From: [Clostridium] viride DSM 6836
Lineage (GTDB): Bacteria; Bacillota; Clostridia; Oscillospirales; Oscillospiraceae
NCBI GenBank assembly: GCA_000620945.1
Contig: JHZO01000004.1
Coordinates: forward strand, 620,001-684,000
Direction of reading: 5' to 3'
DNA length: 64,000 bases
The position numbers and the translations under genes are program-made. The notes under the pieces were generated by a model. It saw only the letters and a list, made by a program, of their open reading frames with translations, did not search any database and was not told where the DNA came from. This document shows, in pieces, positions 8,849 to 17,620 of the stretch. Position 1 is the first letter of the stretch. The number at the start of each line of letters is the position of its first letter.

Positions 8849-11230
8849 TTACCGTAACTGGGCCTGCAACTCCCGGTGTAATCCATCCAAGATGGACGCA
8901 ATTTCATCGTCCGCTTCCTTTGCGGTGAGGCTGCGATCCTCGGCGCGGAGCAGTAAGCTGAAGGCTACGCTCTTTTTATCCTTGGGCAAACGATCGCCGG
9001 TATAGATATCAAACAGATTGACTTCGCGCAACAAGCCCTTGGAGGAGTTGCGGATACAGACTTCCAAGCTACCAACGGTCACAGACTGATCCACCAGAAG
9101 GGCCAGGTCACGGCTCATGGCAGGGAACTTGGGCAGAGGAGTATACTCCGGTGTCTTGCCTTGGTGTTGGAAGAGAGCATCAAACTGCAGTTCAGCGCAG
9201 AACAGCTCTGCATCCACTCCATAGTTTGTAGCAACCAAGGGATGAATCTGGCCTAACACACCGATGATCTCATCGCCAACCTGAATGGAAGCGCAACGAC
9301 CGGGATGATACGAAGGATTGCCCTGCTCGGGGACAAATTGAATGTTGGTGATGCGAAGGGAAGAGAGGATCTGCTCCACCTTACCCTTAAGGGAGAAAAA
9401 GTCGACCCGGCTTCCGTAAGCACCCAAGGAGAGCACCTTCGGTTCATGGGCAAGCCCATCCTCCTTGGCGAAATAGGTGCGACCCAGTTCGTAGAGGCAC
9501 ACGTCCTTGTTTCGATAGTTCAAGTTCCGAGTCAGAATTTCCAGCATGGAGGGAAGCACCGTGGTGCGCAGGATGGAGGTATCTTCCCCAAGCGGATTCA
9601 GAATCGTTAGCGAGTTGCGCAGGGGGGAATTCGCAGGGAGACGAATCTTGTCATAGTAGGTGGGGCTGATGAAAGAGTAGGTGATAATTTCATGATGGCC
9701 CATGGCACGGCAAAGGGTTCCAAGCTTGCGCTCTAACAATTCCGTGGGAGAGAAACCACCCTGCGTCGTTTCTCCGCGCATGGCGGTGGTGGGAATCCGA
9801 TTGTAGCCATAGAAACGAGCCACCTCTTCTGCAAGATCGGAATAGTGAGAAACGTCACCACGCCAAGAGGGAACCGTAACCGTTTCTCCCTGAACCTCAA
9901 AACCAATGGAGCGCAAAAGGCGTGCCATTTCCTCCGTCTCAATCGTGGTTCCAAGCAGAGCATTGATCTTTTCGGGACGAAGGGAGAGGGTTGTTGGGTT
10001 GGGGACGTAATTGAGAACGTCAATGACGCCGTCTAAGACCTCACCGGCACCGAGCAGCTCCACCAGTTCGCAGGCTCGATTGACCGCAGGGAGGGTGTTG
10101 AGGATATCCAGTCCCTTTTCAAACTTTGCGGAAGCCTCGGTGCGCATGCCCAGGGCCAAGGCGGTTTTACGGATCGAAGTTCCATTAAAGTTGGCCGATT
10201 CAAACACAACGTCTACGGTATCTGTCTGAATTTCGCTGTTCTCTCCGCCCATGATGCCAGCAATGCCGACGGCGCGGTGTTCATCTGCAATGACGAGCAT
10301 GGAGGAATTCAGGGTGCGAAGGGTTCCATCCAGCGTAGTGAGGGTTTCTCCGTCCTCGGCGCGACGCACCACGATTTTTCCACCCGTGACGTAGCGATAG
10401 TCAAAGGCATGCATGGGCTGACCATATTCCAACATCACGTAGTTCGTAATATCTACGATGTTGTTAATGGGACGCACACCCGACGCACGAAGACGTTCCC
10501 GCATCCACTTGGGGGAGGGGCCGATCTTGACATTGCGCACCATGCGTGCGGTATAGCGAGGGCAGAGATCCTCAGCAGGAACGTCCACATCTAAGAGCTC
10601 CCAAATCTCGCCTGCACCACCACCGCGCACCACAGGCTCATGCAGCTTGAGTTCTTTTCCATAGGTAGAAGCAGCCTCACGGGCAAGACCAATCACAGAA
10701 AGGCAGTCCGGACGGTTGGGCGTGATCTCGAATTCGACTACGCGATCCTCCGCTCCGATGACCGAGCGAATATCCTGCCCAACGGTGCACTCTTCTTGGT
10801 TCAAAATAAAAATTCCGTCTTCAATGGCGGTGGGGAAGTCGTTAAGCGTCAAATTCAGCTCAGAAAGAGAGCAGAGCATACCCTGGGAAACTTCTCCACG
10901 CAGGGTTCCACTCTTAATCTCCACGCCACCGGGAAGGATGCTGCCGTCCTTAGCGACCGGAACCAGATCACCTTCTTGCACATTTTGAGCACCGGTTACG
11001 ATCTGCACCGGAGCACCTTCTCCGATGTCGACCTGACAAATCCACATGTGGTCCGAGTTCTCGTGCTTCTTCATGGTAAGCACCTTGCCCACCACAACAT
11101 TCATAATCTCGGCACCCAAATCCTCGGTGGTTTCGACCTTAGAACCGGAGAGAGTCATCTCTTCGGCAAAGTCACGATCATTGGCATCAATTTGGACAAA
11201 CTCATTCAGCCAGTTACGGGATAATAACAT
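8849..11230 (-). CDS. pheT: Phenylalanine--tRNA ligase beta subunit
   Basis: A 793-residue subunit of the heterotetrameric enzyme that charges tRNA-Phe. Domains in order: an N-terminal tRNA-binding (EMAP/OB) domain with GKVLTMKKHENSDHMWICQV; B3/B4 editing-type domains (EFEITPNRPDCLSVIGLARE); B5 (the SLRPEKINALLG region); a catalytic-like core (YSFISPTYYD); and a C-terminal ferredoxin-like anticodon-binding domain (FPAMSRDLALLVD to the end). It follows pheS by 18 bases and shares the pheS T-box leader. Confidence 0.97.
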   Translation of the reverse strand: MLLSRNWLNEFVQIDANDRDFAEEMTLSGSKVETTEDLGAEIMNVVVGKVLTMKKHENSDHMWICQVDIGEGAPVQIVTGAQNVQEGDLVPVAKDGSILPGGVEIKSGTLRGEVSQGMLCSLSELNLTLNDFPTAIEDGIFILNQEECTVGQDIRSVIGAEDRVVEFEITPNRPDCLSVIGLAREAASTYGKELKLHEPVVRGGGAGEIWELLDVDVPAEDLCPRYTARMVRNVKIGPSPKWMRERLRASGVRPINNIVDITNYVMLEYGQPMHAFDYRYVTGGKIVVRRAEDGETLTTLDGTLRTLNSSMLVIADEHRAVGIAGIMGGENSEIQTDTVDVVFESANFNGTSIRKTALALGMRTEASAKFEKGLDILNTLPAVNRACELVELLGAGEVLDGVIDVLNYVPNPTTLSLRPEKINALLGTTIETEEMARLLRSIGFEVQGETVTVPSWRGDVSHYSDLAEEVARFYGYNRIPTTAMRGETTQGGFSPTELLERKLGTLCRAMGHHEIITYSFISPTYYDKIRLPANSPLRNSLTILNPLGEDTSILRTTVLPSMLEILTRNLNYRNKDVCLYELGRTYFAKEDGLAHEPKVLSLGAYGSRVDFFSLKGKVEQILSSLRITNIQFVPEQGNPSYHPGRCASIQVGDEIIGVLGQIHPLVATNYGVDAELFCAELQFDALFQHQGKTPEYTPLPKFPAMSRDLALLVDQSVTVGSLEVCIRNSSKGLLREVNLFDIYTGDRLPKDKKSVAFSLLLRAEDRSLTAKEADDEIASILDGLHRELQAQLR

Positions 11231-11248
11231 AATTCACCCTCTCCTTTC

Positions 11249-12280
11249 TCAAAATTGTGTGAGGAAACGCACGTCGTTTTCGAAGATCAAGCGCAGGTCG
11301 GCAATCTTAAAACGGCGCATGGCGGTACGCTCTAAGCCCATGCCAAAGGCCCAACCGGAATAGACTTCCGTATCAATGCCACAGCCTTCTAAGACCTTCG
11401 GATGTACCATGCCGGCACCAAGAAGCTCAATCCAACCTTCAAACTTGCAGGTGGGGCAGCCAACGCCGCCGCACTTATGACATTGAACGTCCATCTCACA
11501 GGAAGGTTCCGTAAAAGGGAAGTGATGGGGGCGGAAGCGGGTTTTCGTTCCCTTTCCATAGAGGGTCTCCACGACGGTGTTCAAGGTGCCCTTCAAGTCA
11601 GCCATGGTAATGCCCTTGTCGACGACCAAACCTTCTACCTGATGGAACATGGGGGAGTGGGTCGCATCCACTTCGTCCTTTCGGTACACTCGTCCGGGGG
11701 AGATGATGCGAATGGGGAGCTGGCGGGTTTCCATGGCACGAATCTGCATGGGAGAGGTCTGGCTGCGCAGCATGACACGGCTGTCGGTATCAAAATAGAA
11801 GGTATCCGACCAGTCGCGGGAGGGGTGACCTTCCTCTGCATTTAAGCGATCAAAGTTATACTCAGCAAGTTCAACCTCGGGGCCGTCCAAACACTCAAAC
11901 CCCATGCCAACAAAAATGTCCTTGATTTCATCTAAGACCAAGTACATAGGGTGTTGATGGCCCAGAGTAAGGGGGCTTCCGGGAATGGTGACGTCCAAAA
12001 CCTCCTCGGCCAGGCGAGCGTTTAACGCCTCCGCTTCAATGGCTTCCTTTCGCGCTTCCAAGCCTTCGGTCAAGGCTTCACGCACCTCGTTGGCCAGTTG
12101 ACCCATAATGGGGCGCTCCTCTGCAGAAAGACCACCCATCTGCTTGAGCAGTGCAGTCAGCTCACCCTTTTTACCAAGATATTTGACGCGCCAAGTATCC
12201 AGCTCGGCGAGGTCTTTGGTTGCATCCAAGGCCGCTAGGGCAGATGCTTTGATTTGTTCCAGCGTTTCCTTCATCTTCAA
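11249..12280 (-). CDS. pheS: Phenylalanine--tRNA ligase alpha subunit
   Basis: A 343-residue catalytic subunit of class II type. The N-terminus is the coiled-coil tRNA-binding arm (about residues 1-85). Motif 2 appears as SPGRVYRKDEVDATHSPMFH, and the class II motif 3 as GWAFGMGLERTAMRRF near the C-terminus. The segment FPFTEPSCEMDVQC is also typical; it is followed by a CxxC pair (CHKCGGVGCPTC) of the kind seen in many Gram-positive PheS. The gene is first in the pheST operon behind a phenylalanine T-box. Confidence 0.97.
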   Translation of the reverse strand: MKMKETLEQIKASALAALDATKDLAELDTWRVKYLGKKGELTALLKQMGGLSAEERPIMGQLANEVREALTEGLEARKEAIEAEALNARLAEEVLDVTIPGSPLTLGHQHPMYLVLDEIKDIFVGMGFECLDGPEVELAEYNFDRLNAEEGHPSRDWSDTFYFDTDSRVMLRSQTSPMQIRAMETRQLPIRIISPGRVYRKDEVDATHSPMFHQVEGLVVDKGITMADLKGTLNTVVETLYGKGTKTRFRPHHFPFTEPSCEMDVQCHKCGGVGCPTCKFEGWIELLGAGMVHPKVLEGCGIDTEVYSGWAFGMGLERTAMRRFKIADLRLIFENDVRFLTQF

Positions 12281-12311
12281 AACTCCTTCATCGTACAGGA
12301 TAGGGGGAATT

Positions 12312-12545
12312 TAGGCAATAAAAAATCCCTTCCTCCCAAAACAGGGACGAAAGGATATACTTCCGCGGTACCACCCATGATTCACACAACAATGTGCACA
12401 CTCAACATTCCCGATAACGTGGGACAACGCTGACGTATTTCCCCGTCAGAACTCCCGGGCGAACCAAGTAGCAGTCCTTAAGTTGGCTTTCAGCCGGTGA
12501 CCAACTCTCTCTGACAGAACCAAACCCACTATTTTCCCATTCATT
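12312..12545 (-). ncRNA. T-box leader, phenylalanine specific, upstream of pheST
   Basis: Read on the minus strand, the leader shows the AGAGAGTTGG and GGCTGAAAGCC stem I elements. The specifier loop GG-TTC-GCCCGGGAG has TTC (Phe) at + coordinates 12461-12463. The T-box motif GGGTGGTACCGCGG lies at 12361-12376, followed by a terminator stem and T run at about 12318-12357. It fills the gap between pheS and nnrD. The specifier matches the downstream genes. Confidence 0.94.
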
Positions 12546-12583
12546 GTTTTTTTGATATTACCAAAGGTATACCATAAAAAAAG

Positions 12584-12612
12584 TTGAAATGCAAGAGGGA
12601 AATCCATATAAT
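12584..12612 (+). promoter_or_regulatory. Sigma-A promoter for the nnrD-lipoprotein-alr group
   Basis: TTGAAA (12584-12589) and TATAAT (12607-12612) are 17 bases apart. The -10 box lies downstream of an in-frame ATG at 12589, so that ATG cannot be the start for transcripts from this promoter. Confidence 0.75.
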
Positions 12613-12648
12613 AGAGAGTATCGCAGTGGAAGGGCAGGTGGATATCTC

Positions 12649-13479
12649 GTGACGGAGGTCACAATGGATTTGGTGCGAGGATGGGTTCCCCTTCGAAACC
12701 GGGACTCCCACAAAGGCGATTATGGCAGAGTACATATTCTTTCCGGTTGTGTTGGATATACCGGTGCGCCGTACTTTGCATCCGAAGCTGCCGTGCGATC
12801 GGGCTCTGGTCTGGTTTATCTCCATGTACCACAGGAGATCTGGCCGATTCTTGCAGTAAAGTGCAGGGAGACCATGGTATTCCCGCTGAGCGAAGCTTCG
12901 CTATTGGAAAAGCTCTCGAAGGCCGATGCGGTACTGATTGGACCTGGACTCGGGCGGGACCCCTTGCGCGATTCCCGTACCCGTCAGCTGGCAAGGGAGT
13001 TGCAAAATCCCTTGGTTTTGGATGCAGACGGCATAAATGCCTTCTCGGGACATATAGATGTCCTGAAAGCCAGAAAGGGTCGGCTCACCATCCTAACACC
13101 CCACGAGGGAGAGTTTTCTCGTCTACTCGGCTGTTCGCTTGGGGACTTGGATCGTGCGGCGGCGGCCGAAGGTTTTGCCCGGGAAAGTGGCTGCATTGTC
13201 GTGCTCAAGGGGCATCGTACCATCAGTGCGTTTCCCGACGGAGCACTTTATGTCAACACGACGGGGAATCCCGGTATGGCGAAAGGTGGAAGCGGCGATG
13301 TGCTCTCCGGAATGATCCTTTCCCTTCTTGGGCAAGGGATGTCCGCTGAGCAGGCCGTCCCGGCGGCCGTGTGGCTTCACGGGCGGGCGGGGGACCTGTG
13401 CGCTTCGCGTCTTGGAGAATACGGCATGACACCCAGTGACTTGCTCCAGGCAATTCCAGAGGCTTTCCAATTGAAATAG
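12649..13479 (+). CDS. nnrD: ADP-dependent NAD(P)H-hydrate dehydratase
   Basis: This protein of the YjeF C-terminal (ribokinase-like) family repairs hydrated NADH/NADPH using ADP. Landmarks are RDSHKGDYGRVHILSG at the N-terminus, VLDADGINAF and LTPHEGEFSRLLG in the middle, LKGHRTI, and the GNPGMAKGGSGDVLSGMI anion-hole segment near the C-terminus. I place the start at GTG 12649 (RBS AGGTGG, 7-base gap). ATG 12664 behind GGAGG is nearly as good; the longer ORF start at 12589 lies within the promoter. The N-terminal epimerase domain found in fused homologues is absent. Confidence 0.9.
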   Translation: MTEVTMDLVRGWVPLRNRDSHKGDYGRVHILSGCVGYTGAPYFASEAAVRSGSGLVYLHVPQEIWPILAVKCRETMVFPLSEASLLEKLSKADAVLIGPGLGRDPLRDSRTRQLARELQNPLVLDADGINAFSGHIDVLKARKGRLTILTPHEGEFSRLLGCSLGDLDRAAAAEGFARESGCIVVLKGHRTISAFPDGALYVNTTGNPGMAKGGSGDVLSGMILSLLGQGMSAEQAVPAAVWLHGRAGDLCASRLGEYGMTPSDLLQAIPEAFQLK

Positions 13480-13512
13480 GGGTTTCTAACGCCCCGGTAC
13501 GGAGGGACGCTT

Positions 13513-14103
13513 GTGCGTAGAATGCTTCTCTGTACACAAATGATATTTCTGCTGTTGGCTCTTGCTGCCTGTGGTGGCAAAGGGTCGGAAGATTCCCTGG
13601 CCCTGAAGTATCGCACGGACTATCTTGATCTCAAGTCCTGCGAAGGAACCGCGGAGCTGCATGCAGATTATGGACAGCGGGTGTATGATTACACCGTATC
13701 GTTTCAATATCAAAAAGATGGAGACATGACGATTCAGATTACGGCACCAGAGAGCCTTTCTGGGACTACGGCACGCATTACCGCAGGGGAAACCAGACTG
13801 GAATTTGATGGAGCCACCCTGGAAACTGGGCCCTTGTCGCCGGAAGGATTGTCCCCGGTGGATGCCATCCCCGCATCGCTTCGCTATCTTTGCGAAGGAT
13901 ATATTGCCGAATGCGGCAGCGAGACAAAGCAGGATCGTGGGTGCTTGCGCTTGCAATTTCGAGATCCAACGCTGACAGCGGGAAAAGGAACCGAAGCCAA
14001 CCTTTGGCTGGATAAGGAAACTGGGAATCTAGTGTATGCGGAAATGATGCAGGATGGCTTTACCGTTCTGCGCTGTGAGTTTACATCGTTTACGAAGACT
14101 TAA
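13513..14103 (+). CDS. Lipoprotein with LolA-like fold, GerS/YdcC position
   Basis: A 196-residue exported protein. The N-terminus has a hydrophobic stretch ending in the lipobox LAAC (cysteine about residue 20), so it should be a membrane lipoprotein. The rest (about residues 45-190) alternates short beta-strand-like segments, as in LolA/LolB-fold proteins (TAPESLSGTTARI, WLDKETGNLVYAEM). It stands directly upstream of alr. That is the position of ydcC in Bacillus and of the germination lipoprotein gene gerS upstream of alr2 in C. difficile. I therefore infer a sporulation or germination role; sequence identity to GerS was not tested. The start is GTG with GGAGGG 6 bases before. Confidence 0.75.
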   Translation: MRRMLLCTQMIFLLLALAACGGKGSEDSLALKYRTDYLDLKSCEGTAELHADYGQRVYDYTVSFQYQKDGDMTIQITAPESLSGTTARITAGETRLEFDGATLETGPLSPEGLSPVDAIPASLRYLCEGYIAECGSETKQDRGCLRLQFRDPTLTAGKGTEANLWLDKETGNLVYAEMMQDGFTVLRCEFTSFTKT

Positions 14104-14121
14104 ACAAAGGAGACTTGCTCC

Positions 14122-15297
14122 ATGCAAGAACAAAAACGACGCACCTGGGCGGAAGTATCGCTCGTGAATATCCGTACCAATTACGAGGCTTTGCGAGAAC
14201 TCTTGCCGTCCGGGTGCAAATTTATGGGAATGGTGAAGTCCGATGGATACGGCCACGGAGCCTTGGCGGTTTCCCGGAAACTACAGGAATTGGGGGCAGA
14301 CTATCTCGGGGTTGCCTGCTTAGATGAAGCCATTGAGCTACGAGAGGGTGGGATCACCCTTCCCATTCTCATTCTGGGTGGTACGGCTCCCGAGGAACTA
14401 CCCTTGCTGCTTCAGTACCAACTGGCACAGACGGTCTTTGATTTCGACATGGCCAGAATTTTTTCGGAAGGGGCCAAGGAGCGTGGAGAGAAACTGACCG
14501 TCCATGTGAAGGTGGATACGGGCATGACGCGGCTTGGCTTTCATTGCGATGATACTACAATGGAGCAATCTGCGGAGCAAATTGCCCAGGTCTGTGCTTT
14601 AGAAGGCCTAGCCATTGAGGGGATCTTTACGCATTTTGCGGACTCGGATGGCGATGAAGCCTATACGGTGCTCCAAATGACTCGGTTCCTCACGCTCCTG
14701 GACATGCTTGCCCAGCGGGGCTGTCAGTTTGCCATTCGCCATGCCGCAAACAGTGCTGCGACCTTACTGTATCCCTTTTCTCACCTGGACATGGTGCGAC
14801 CAGGCCTTGCCCTCTATGGGCACTATCCGGGAGAGGACATGGAAGACCTTTGTCCCCTACAGCCGGCGATGGAGCTTCGCTCTAAGATAACGGCGATTCG
14901 GGAGTTACCAAAGGGAACCTTCGTCAGTTACGGAAAAACCTACGCCTTACAGCGGGATAGCCGTCTGGCTGTGGTGCCAATTGGGTACGGGGATGGATAT
15001 TTTCGCAGCTTGTCCAATTGCTTTTCCGTGGGACTCCGCGGGAAGCGAGCCCCCATTTTAGGACGCGTTTGCATGGACATGTGTATGGTGGATGTTACCG
15101 AGATCGACTCGGTTGAACTTGGCGAAGAAGCGCTGATTTACAGCCGAGAGGAAGCCATGGGTCCGACGGTAGAGGAAGGGGCCGCGCTTGCCAACACGGT
15201 TTCTTATGAACTGCTGTGCGCGCTCTCCAAGCGAATTCCACGTCTCTATCAAGACGACCCAGCCACTCACCCCAATGACCAGAGAAACATAGACTAG
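14122..15297 (+). CDS. alr: Alanine racemase
   Basis: A 391-residue PLP enzyme that interconverts L- and D-alanine for peptidoglycan. The cofactor lysine lies in VKSDGYGHGA (K39). The RPGLALYGHYP, VPIGYGDGYFR and GRVCMDMCMVD segments are family hallmarks of the second domain. A GGAG-type RBS precedes the ATG. It follows the lipoprotein gene by 18 bases and precedes mazF, the order seen in Bacillus (ydcC-alr-ndoAI-ndoA), but the antitoxin gene is missing. Confidence 0.96.
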   Translation: MQEQKRRTWAEVSLVNIRTNYEALRELLPSGCKFMGMVKSDGYGHGALAVSRKLQELGADYLGVACLDEAIELREGGITLPILILGGTAPEELPLLLQYQLAQTVFDFDMARIFSEGAKERGEKLTVHVKVDTGMTRLGFHCDDTTMEQSAEQIAQVCALEGLAIEGIFTHFADSDGDEAYTVLQMTRFLTLLDMLAQRGCQFAIRHAANSAATLLYPFSHLDMVRPGLALYGHYPGEDMEDLCPLQPAMELRSKITAIRELPKGTFVSYGKTYALQRDSRLAVVPIGYGDGYFRSLSNCFSVGLRGKRAPILGRVCMDMCMVDVTEIDSVELGEEALIYSREEAMGPTVEEGAALANTVSYELLCALSKRIPRLYQDDPATHPNDQRNID

Positions 15298-15476
15298 ATC
15301 AGAGGGAAAGAGCCTTCGGTCTTTGCCGGGGAGGCAGCGGTCTTAAGTTTTCCAATGGTTTTTACAAGAAAAGGTATAAACGCCGCTGCCTTGTGGGAGA
15401 ATCATAGTGACCGCGTTAGGAAAGAGGTAGTTTCTTTTAAACGCAGGTGACTATCTTCCGGCGGAGTGTGAGCTTA

Positions 15477-15851
15477 GTGGATAACAGTGCAAGTGTTGTT
15501 AGACGCGGAGATATTTTTTATGCCGATCTCAGTCCTGTGGTGGGGAGCGAACAGGGAGGGGTGCGGCCGGTTTTGATCGTTCAGAACGATACCGGGAATA
15601 AGCACAGCCCCACCGTCATTGCCGCAGCAATTACCTCGCAAACGGGCAAGGCAAAGCTGCCAACCCACATCGAGCTGGCTGCATGGCAATATGGCTTACC
15701 CAAAGATTCGGTGGTGCTCTTGGAGCAGATCCGAACCCTAGATAAAAAACGTTTGCGGGAGTATATGGGACGTCTGGATGGGAATTTAATGCACCGAGTG
15801 GATGCTGCCATTGCGGTGAGTTTTGGTTTACATCCGGATACTTTGGTGTAA
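15477..15851 (+). CDS. mazF: MazF/EndoA-type mRNA interferase
   Basis: A roughly 124-residue ribosome-independent endoribonuclease of the MazF/PemK family. The conserved N-terminus [20 protein letters not shown] is followed by RPVLIVQND, the core [18 protein letters not shown] and [14 protein letters not shown]. The start is uncertain: GTG 15477 (CGGAG 10 bases before) gives a length close to B. subtilis EndoA, while GTG 15447 and 15468 are also in frame. In Bacillus the antitoxin EndoAI gene lies between alr and this gene. Here the 150-base gap has no plausible antitoxin reading frame, so the toxin appears to be without its usual partner. Confidence 0.93.
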   Translation: MDNSASVVRRGDIFYADLSPVVGSEQGGVRPVLIVQNDTGNKHSPTVIAAAITSQTGKAKLPTHIELAAWQYGLPKDSVVLLEQIRTLDKKRLREYMGRLDGNLMHRVDAAIAVSFGLHPDTLV

Positions 15852-15869
15852 AAAGATAAGTGCAACGAT

Positions 15870-15904
15870 AGCCGTCCTGGCTGCTTTGAGCGGTTGGGAC
15901 GGCT
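15870..15904 (+). other. Inverted repeat downstream of mazF
   Basis: AGCCGTCC (15870-15877) and GGACGGCT (15897-15904) are perfectly complementary with a 19-base loop. No T tract follows, so this is not a typical terminator. It may be an mRNA-stabilising or regulatory hairpin. Confidence 0.5.
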
Positions 15905-15955
15905 CCGCGGCAGACATATGATGAATGCGTAGCAAACAACGAATGCGGAGAAAGG

Positions 15956-16507
15956 ATGGACAAGATGAAGTCGTGGAAGAAGCGATTGGCCGCATGCATT
16001 GCCTGTATGGTAATGATCGGGGGTATGACGGTGTTCGCAGCAGTGCAAGGGGGTCAAGAGAACCCTCTTGTGACCCTAGGATACATAAAGGATGTCTTTA
16101 CCAAGAATATGCTGCAGGAAGCGGATAAGAAAATTTCCGACTCCAAAAATGAGTACGAAAAGAAGCTGGATAGTAAGGTAACGGCCTATACCGAAGAAAT
16201 GAAAAAGCTTCAGTCTACCGGTGGGGGCAACTCGTCCAACGGGTCCGTCTTTTCGGTCGTGGATCTCTCTGCCGGACAAGCCCTGCTTGGATCGGTTGGT
16301 TGTGAGGTCATGCTCCGGGTTGGCAATGCGGTATGTGTCAGCCCAGGCGCTCCCGGCCTGATTAACACCACCACCGGAGCGACGCTTGACGGGGGGAAAG
16401 CCCTTCAGCAAAATCATCTCTACATGATGACCATCGAAGGACGCTCGGTGAAGGCACAGGGCGGTGCGGTCAAGCTCTTAGTCCGCGGAGGCTATACGAT
16501 TCAGTAA
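15956..16507 (+). CDS. Exported protein with signal anchor and coiled-coil stalk
   Basis: A 183-residue protein of unknown function. A hydrophobic segment at about residues 11-29 follows basic residues (KSWKKR), so it is secreted or anchored. Residues 45-85 are rich in Lys and Glu with heptad-like spacing and probably form a coiled coil. The C-terminal part (about 95-183) is a compact Gly/Val-rich domain with GCEVMLRVGNAVCVSPGAPG and ends in RGGYTIQ. Similar signal-coiled-coil-beta proteins are common in Clostridia but have no assigned role. The upstream AAAGG/GGAG gives a fair RBS. Confidence 0.75.
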   Translation: MDKMKSWKKRLAACIACMVMIGGMTVFAAVQGGQENPLVTLGYIKDVFTKNMLQEADKKISDSKNEYEKKLDSKVTAYTEEMKKLQSTGGGNSSNGSVFSVVDLSAGQALLGSVGCEVMLRVGNAVCVSPGAPGLINTTTGATLDGGKALQQNHLYMMTIEGRSVKAQGGAVKLLVRGGYTIQ

Positions 16508-16524
16508 TGCATCCATACATAACA

Positions 16525-16557
16525 AAAAGCCGAACACATTCTGTGCTCGGCTTTTCG
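16525..16557 (+). terminator. Terminator after the exported protein gene
   Basis: Arms 16525-16537 and 16543-16555 (AAAAGCCGAACAC / GTGCTCGGCTTTT) pair with one mismatch around a 5-base loop. The 3' arm ends in TTTT. Confidence 0.8.
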
Positions 16558-16730
16558 TATTTATAAGAGAGAGAAAAAGAGGAGAGGAAGAAACAAATTG
16601 ATAATTGGTATACAGTAACTGCTTTGCTGGTATTAAGATATCATATCCTTAAGGGGGATTAGTGGATAATTTACTAACTTAGAATGAACTTTTTATGAAC
16701 GCAGAAAGGGGGGTATTCACCGTTTGAAAT

Positions 16731-17474
16731 TCATTCCTTTTCTTGAATATAATCGGCTTTTGCAAAGCCAAGGATTTTGCCCAGCTTGATCAGATCCCAG
16801 TCCTCATACCGGTTCACAATGGTGACGGGAGTGCCATTTACCGCGGTTCCTACCACCGGGGCAAAGCGGCTGGGACGCTCCCGAATATTCAGGTGACCCC
16901 AACGGATCGCAACCTGGCCTTGCACTGGTTTCATGGGGGGAAGAAAGGGAAGGTCAAAATGCTCAGCCAATGCCTTCACAATGCTTTTTGCAATGTCTTT
17001 GGTATGGGTGGTGACCCAACGGGCATCCTCTTCGTTATCATGATAACCAATTTCTAAGAAGGCCGGAGGAGCATTCACACGACTCACTTCCCCGATGGTG
17101 GTGGAGGCTTCCGTTCGAACCTGATCCGGAAGGGGATAGATCGTTTTGAGTTCCTCTGCAAGTAAGGAAGAGGCTTCTTGGCTCTCTTTGCTCGAAGGGT
17201 TGTAAAACACAATGATGCCTCTTTGTGTTCCGGCCGTACTCTCAGGGGATGCGTTGGAGTGCAAAGCAAGATGCAAGTCATAATCTCCAGCATTGGAGGC
17301 GGCAATGGCATCGGCCGCGGACATGGTAAGTAGCTTTCGCACGAAGGAAATGCCAGACGCCGTTAGGTAGGGCACCATTTCGTTGGCAATCTGGTTCATA
17401 AAGTCTTGCTCGCTTCCGCCGGTCACATAGAGATTGTACGGTTGCGTTGAGGGAGAAAGGTATATGATTGGCAT
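16731..17474 (-). CDS. Amidase_3-like N-acetylmuramoyl-L-alanine amidase with SH3 domain, atypical
   Basis: A 247-residue protein. Residues 1-175 match the amidase_3 (CwlC/CwlD-like) fold: E22 in TGGSEQDF, H72 in ALHSNASP and the catalytic-type glutamate E141 in PAFLEIGYHDN. Residues about 183-245 form a bacterial SH3 domain (WGHLNIRERPSRFAPVVG). Two things are odd. There is no signal peptide, so the enzyme would be cytosolic unless released by mother-cell lysis or exported otherwise. Also, the usual first zinc ligand motif (DxGHGG) is replaced by SPSTQPYN, without a histidine. A spore- or lysis-related wall hydrolase is possible. Confidence 0.8.
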   Translation of the reverse strand: MPIIYLSPSTQPYNLYVTGGSEQDFMNQIANEMVPYLTASGISFVRKLLTMSAADAIAASNAGDYDLHLALHSNASPESTAGTQRGIIVFYNPSSKESQEASSLLAEELKTIYPLPDQVRTEASTTIGEVSRVNAPPAFLEIGYHDNEEDARWVTTHTKDIAKSIVKALAEHFDLPFLPPMKPVQGQVAIRWGHLNIRERPSRFAPVVGTAVNGTPVTIVNRYEDWDLIKLGKILGFAKADYIQEKE

Positions 17475-17585
17475 GATCGTTGCCTCCTAATTGTTACGTT
17501 CTTTCATTCTATGGCGAATTGTCAGCGATGCACACCAAGATGGACAGGCAAATCTACAAATGCAATGAAAATTGCAAATTAAGGA

Positions 17586-17614
17586 TTGGCAAAACCAAAA
17601 TACTATGATAGTAT
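17586..17614 (+). promoter_or_regulatory. Predicted promoter of the rsmA leader, with overlapping palindrome
   Basis: TTGGCA (17586-17591) and TAGTAT (17609-17614) are spaced by 17 bases. The -10 region overlaps a perfect inverted repeat ATACTA-TGA-TAGTAT at 17600-17614, which could be an operator. Confidence 0.5.
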
Positions 17615-17620
17615 GAAAGA

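Noticed and set aside
8808-12314. Plus-strand frames opposite pheT and pheS
   Set aside because: They mirror well-conserved synthetase genes on the minus strand and show no domain of their own.
15870-15904. Terminator after mazF
   Set aside because: The hairpin has no T tract, so it was recorded only as an inverted repeat.
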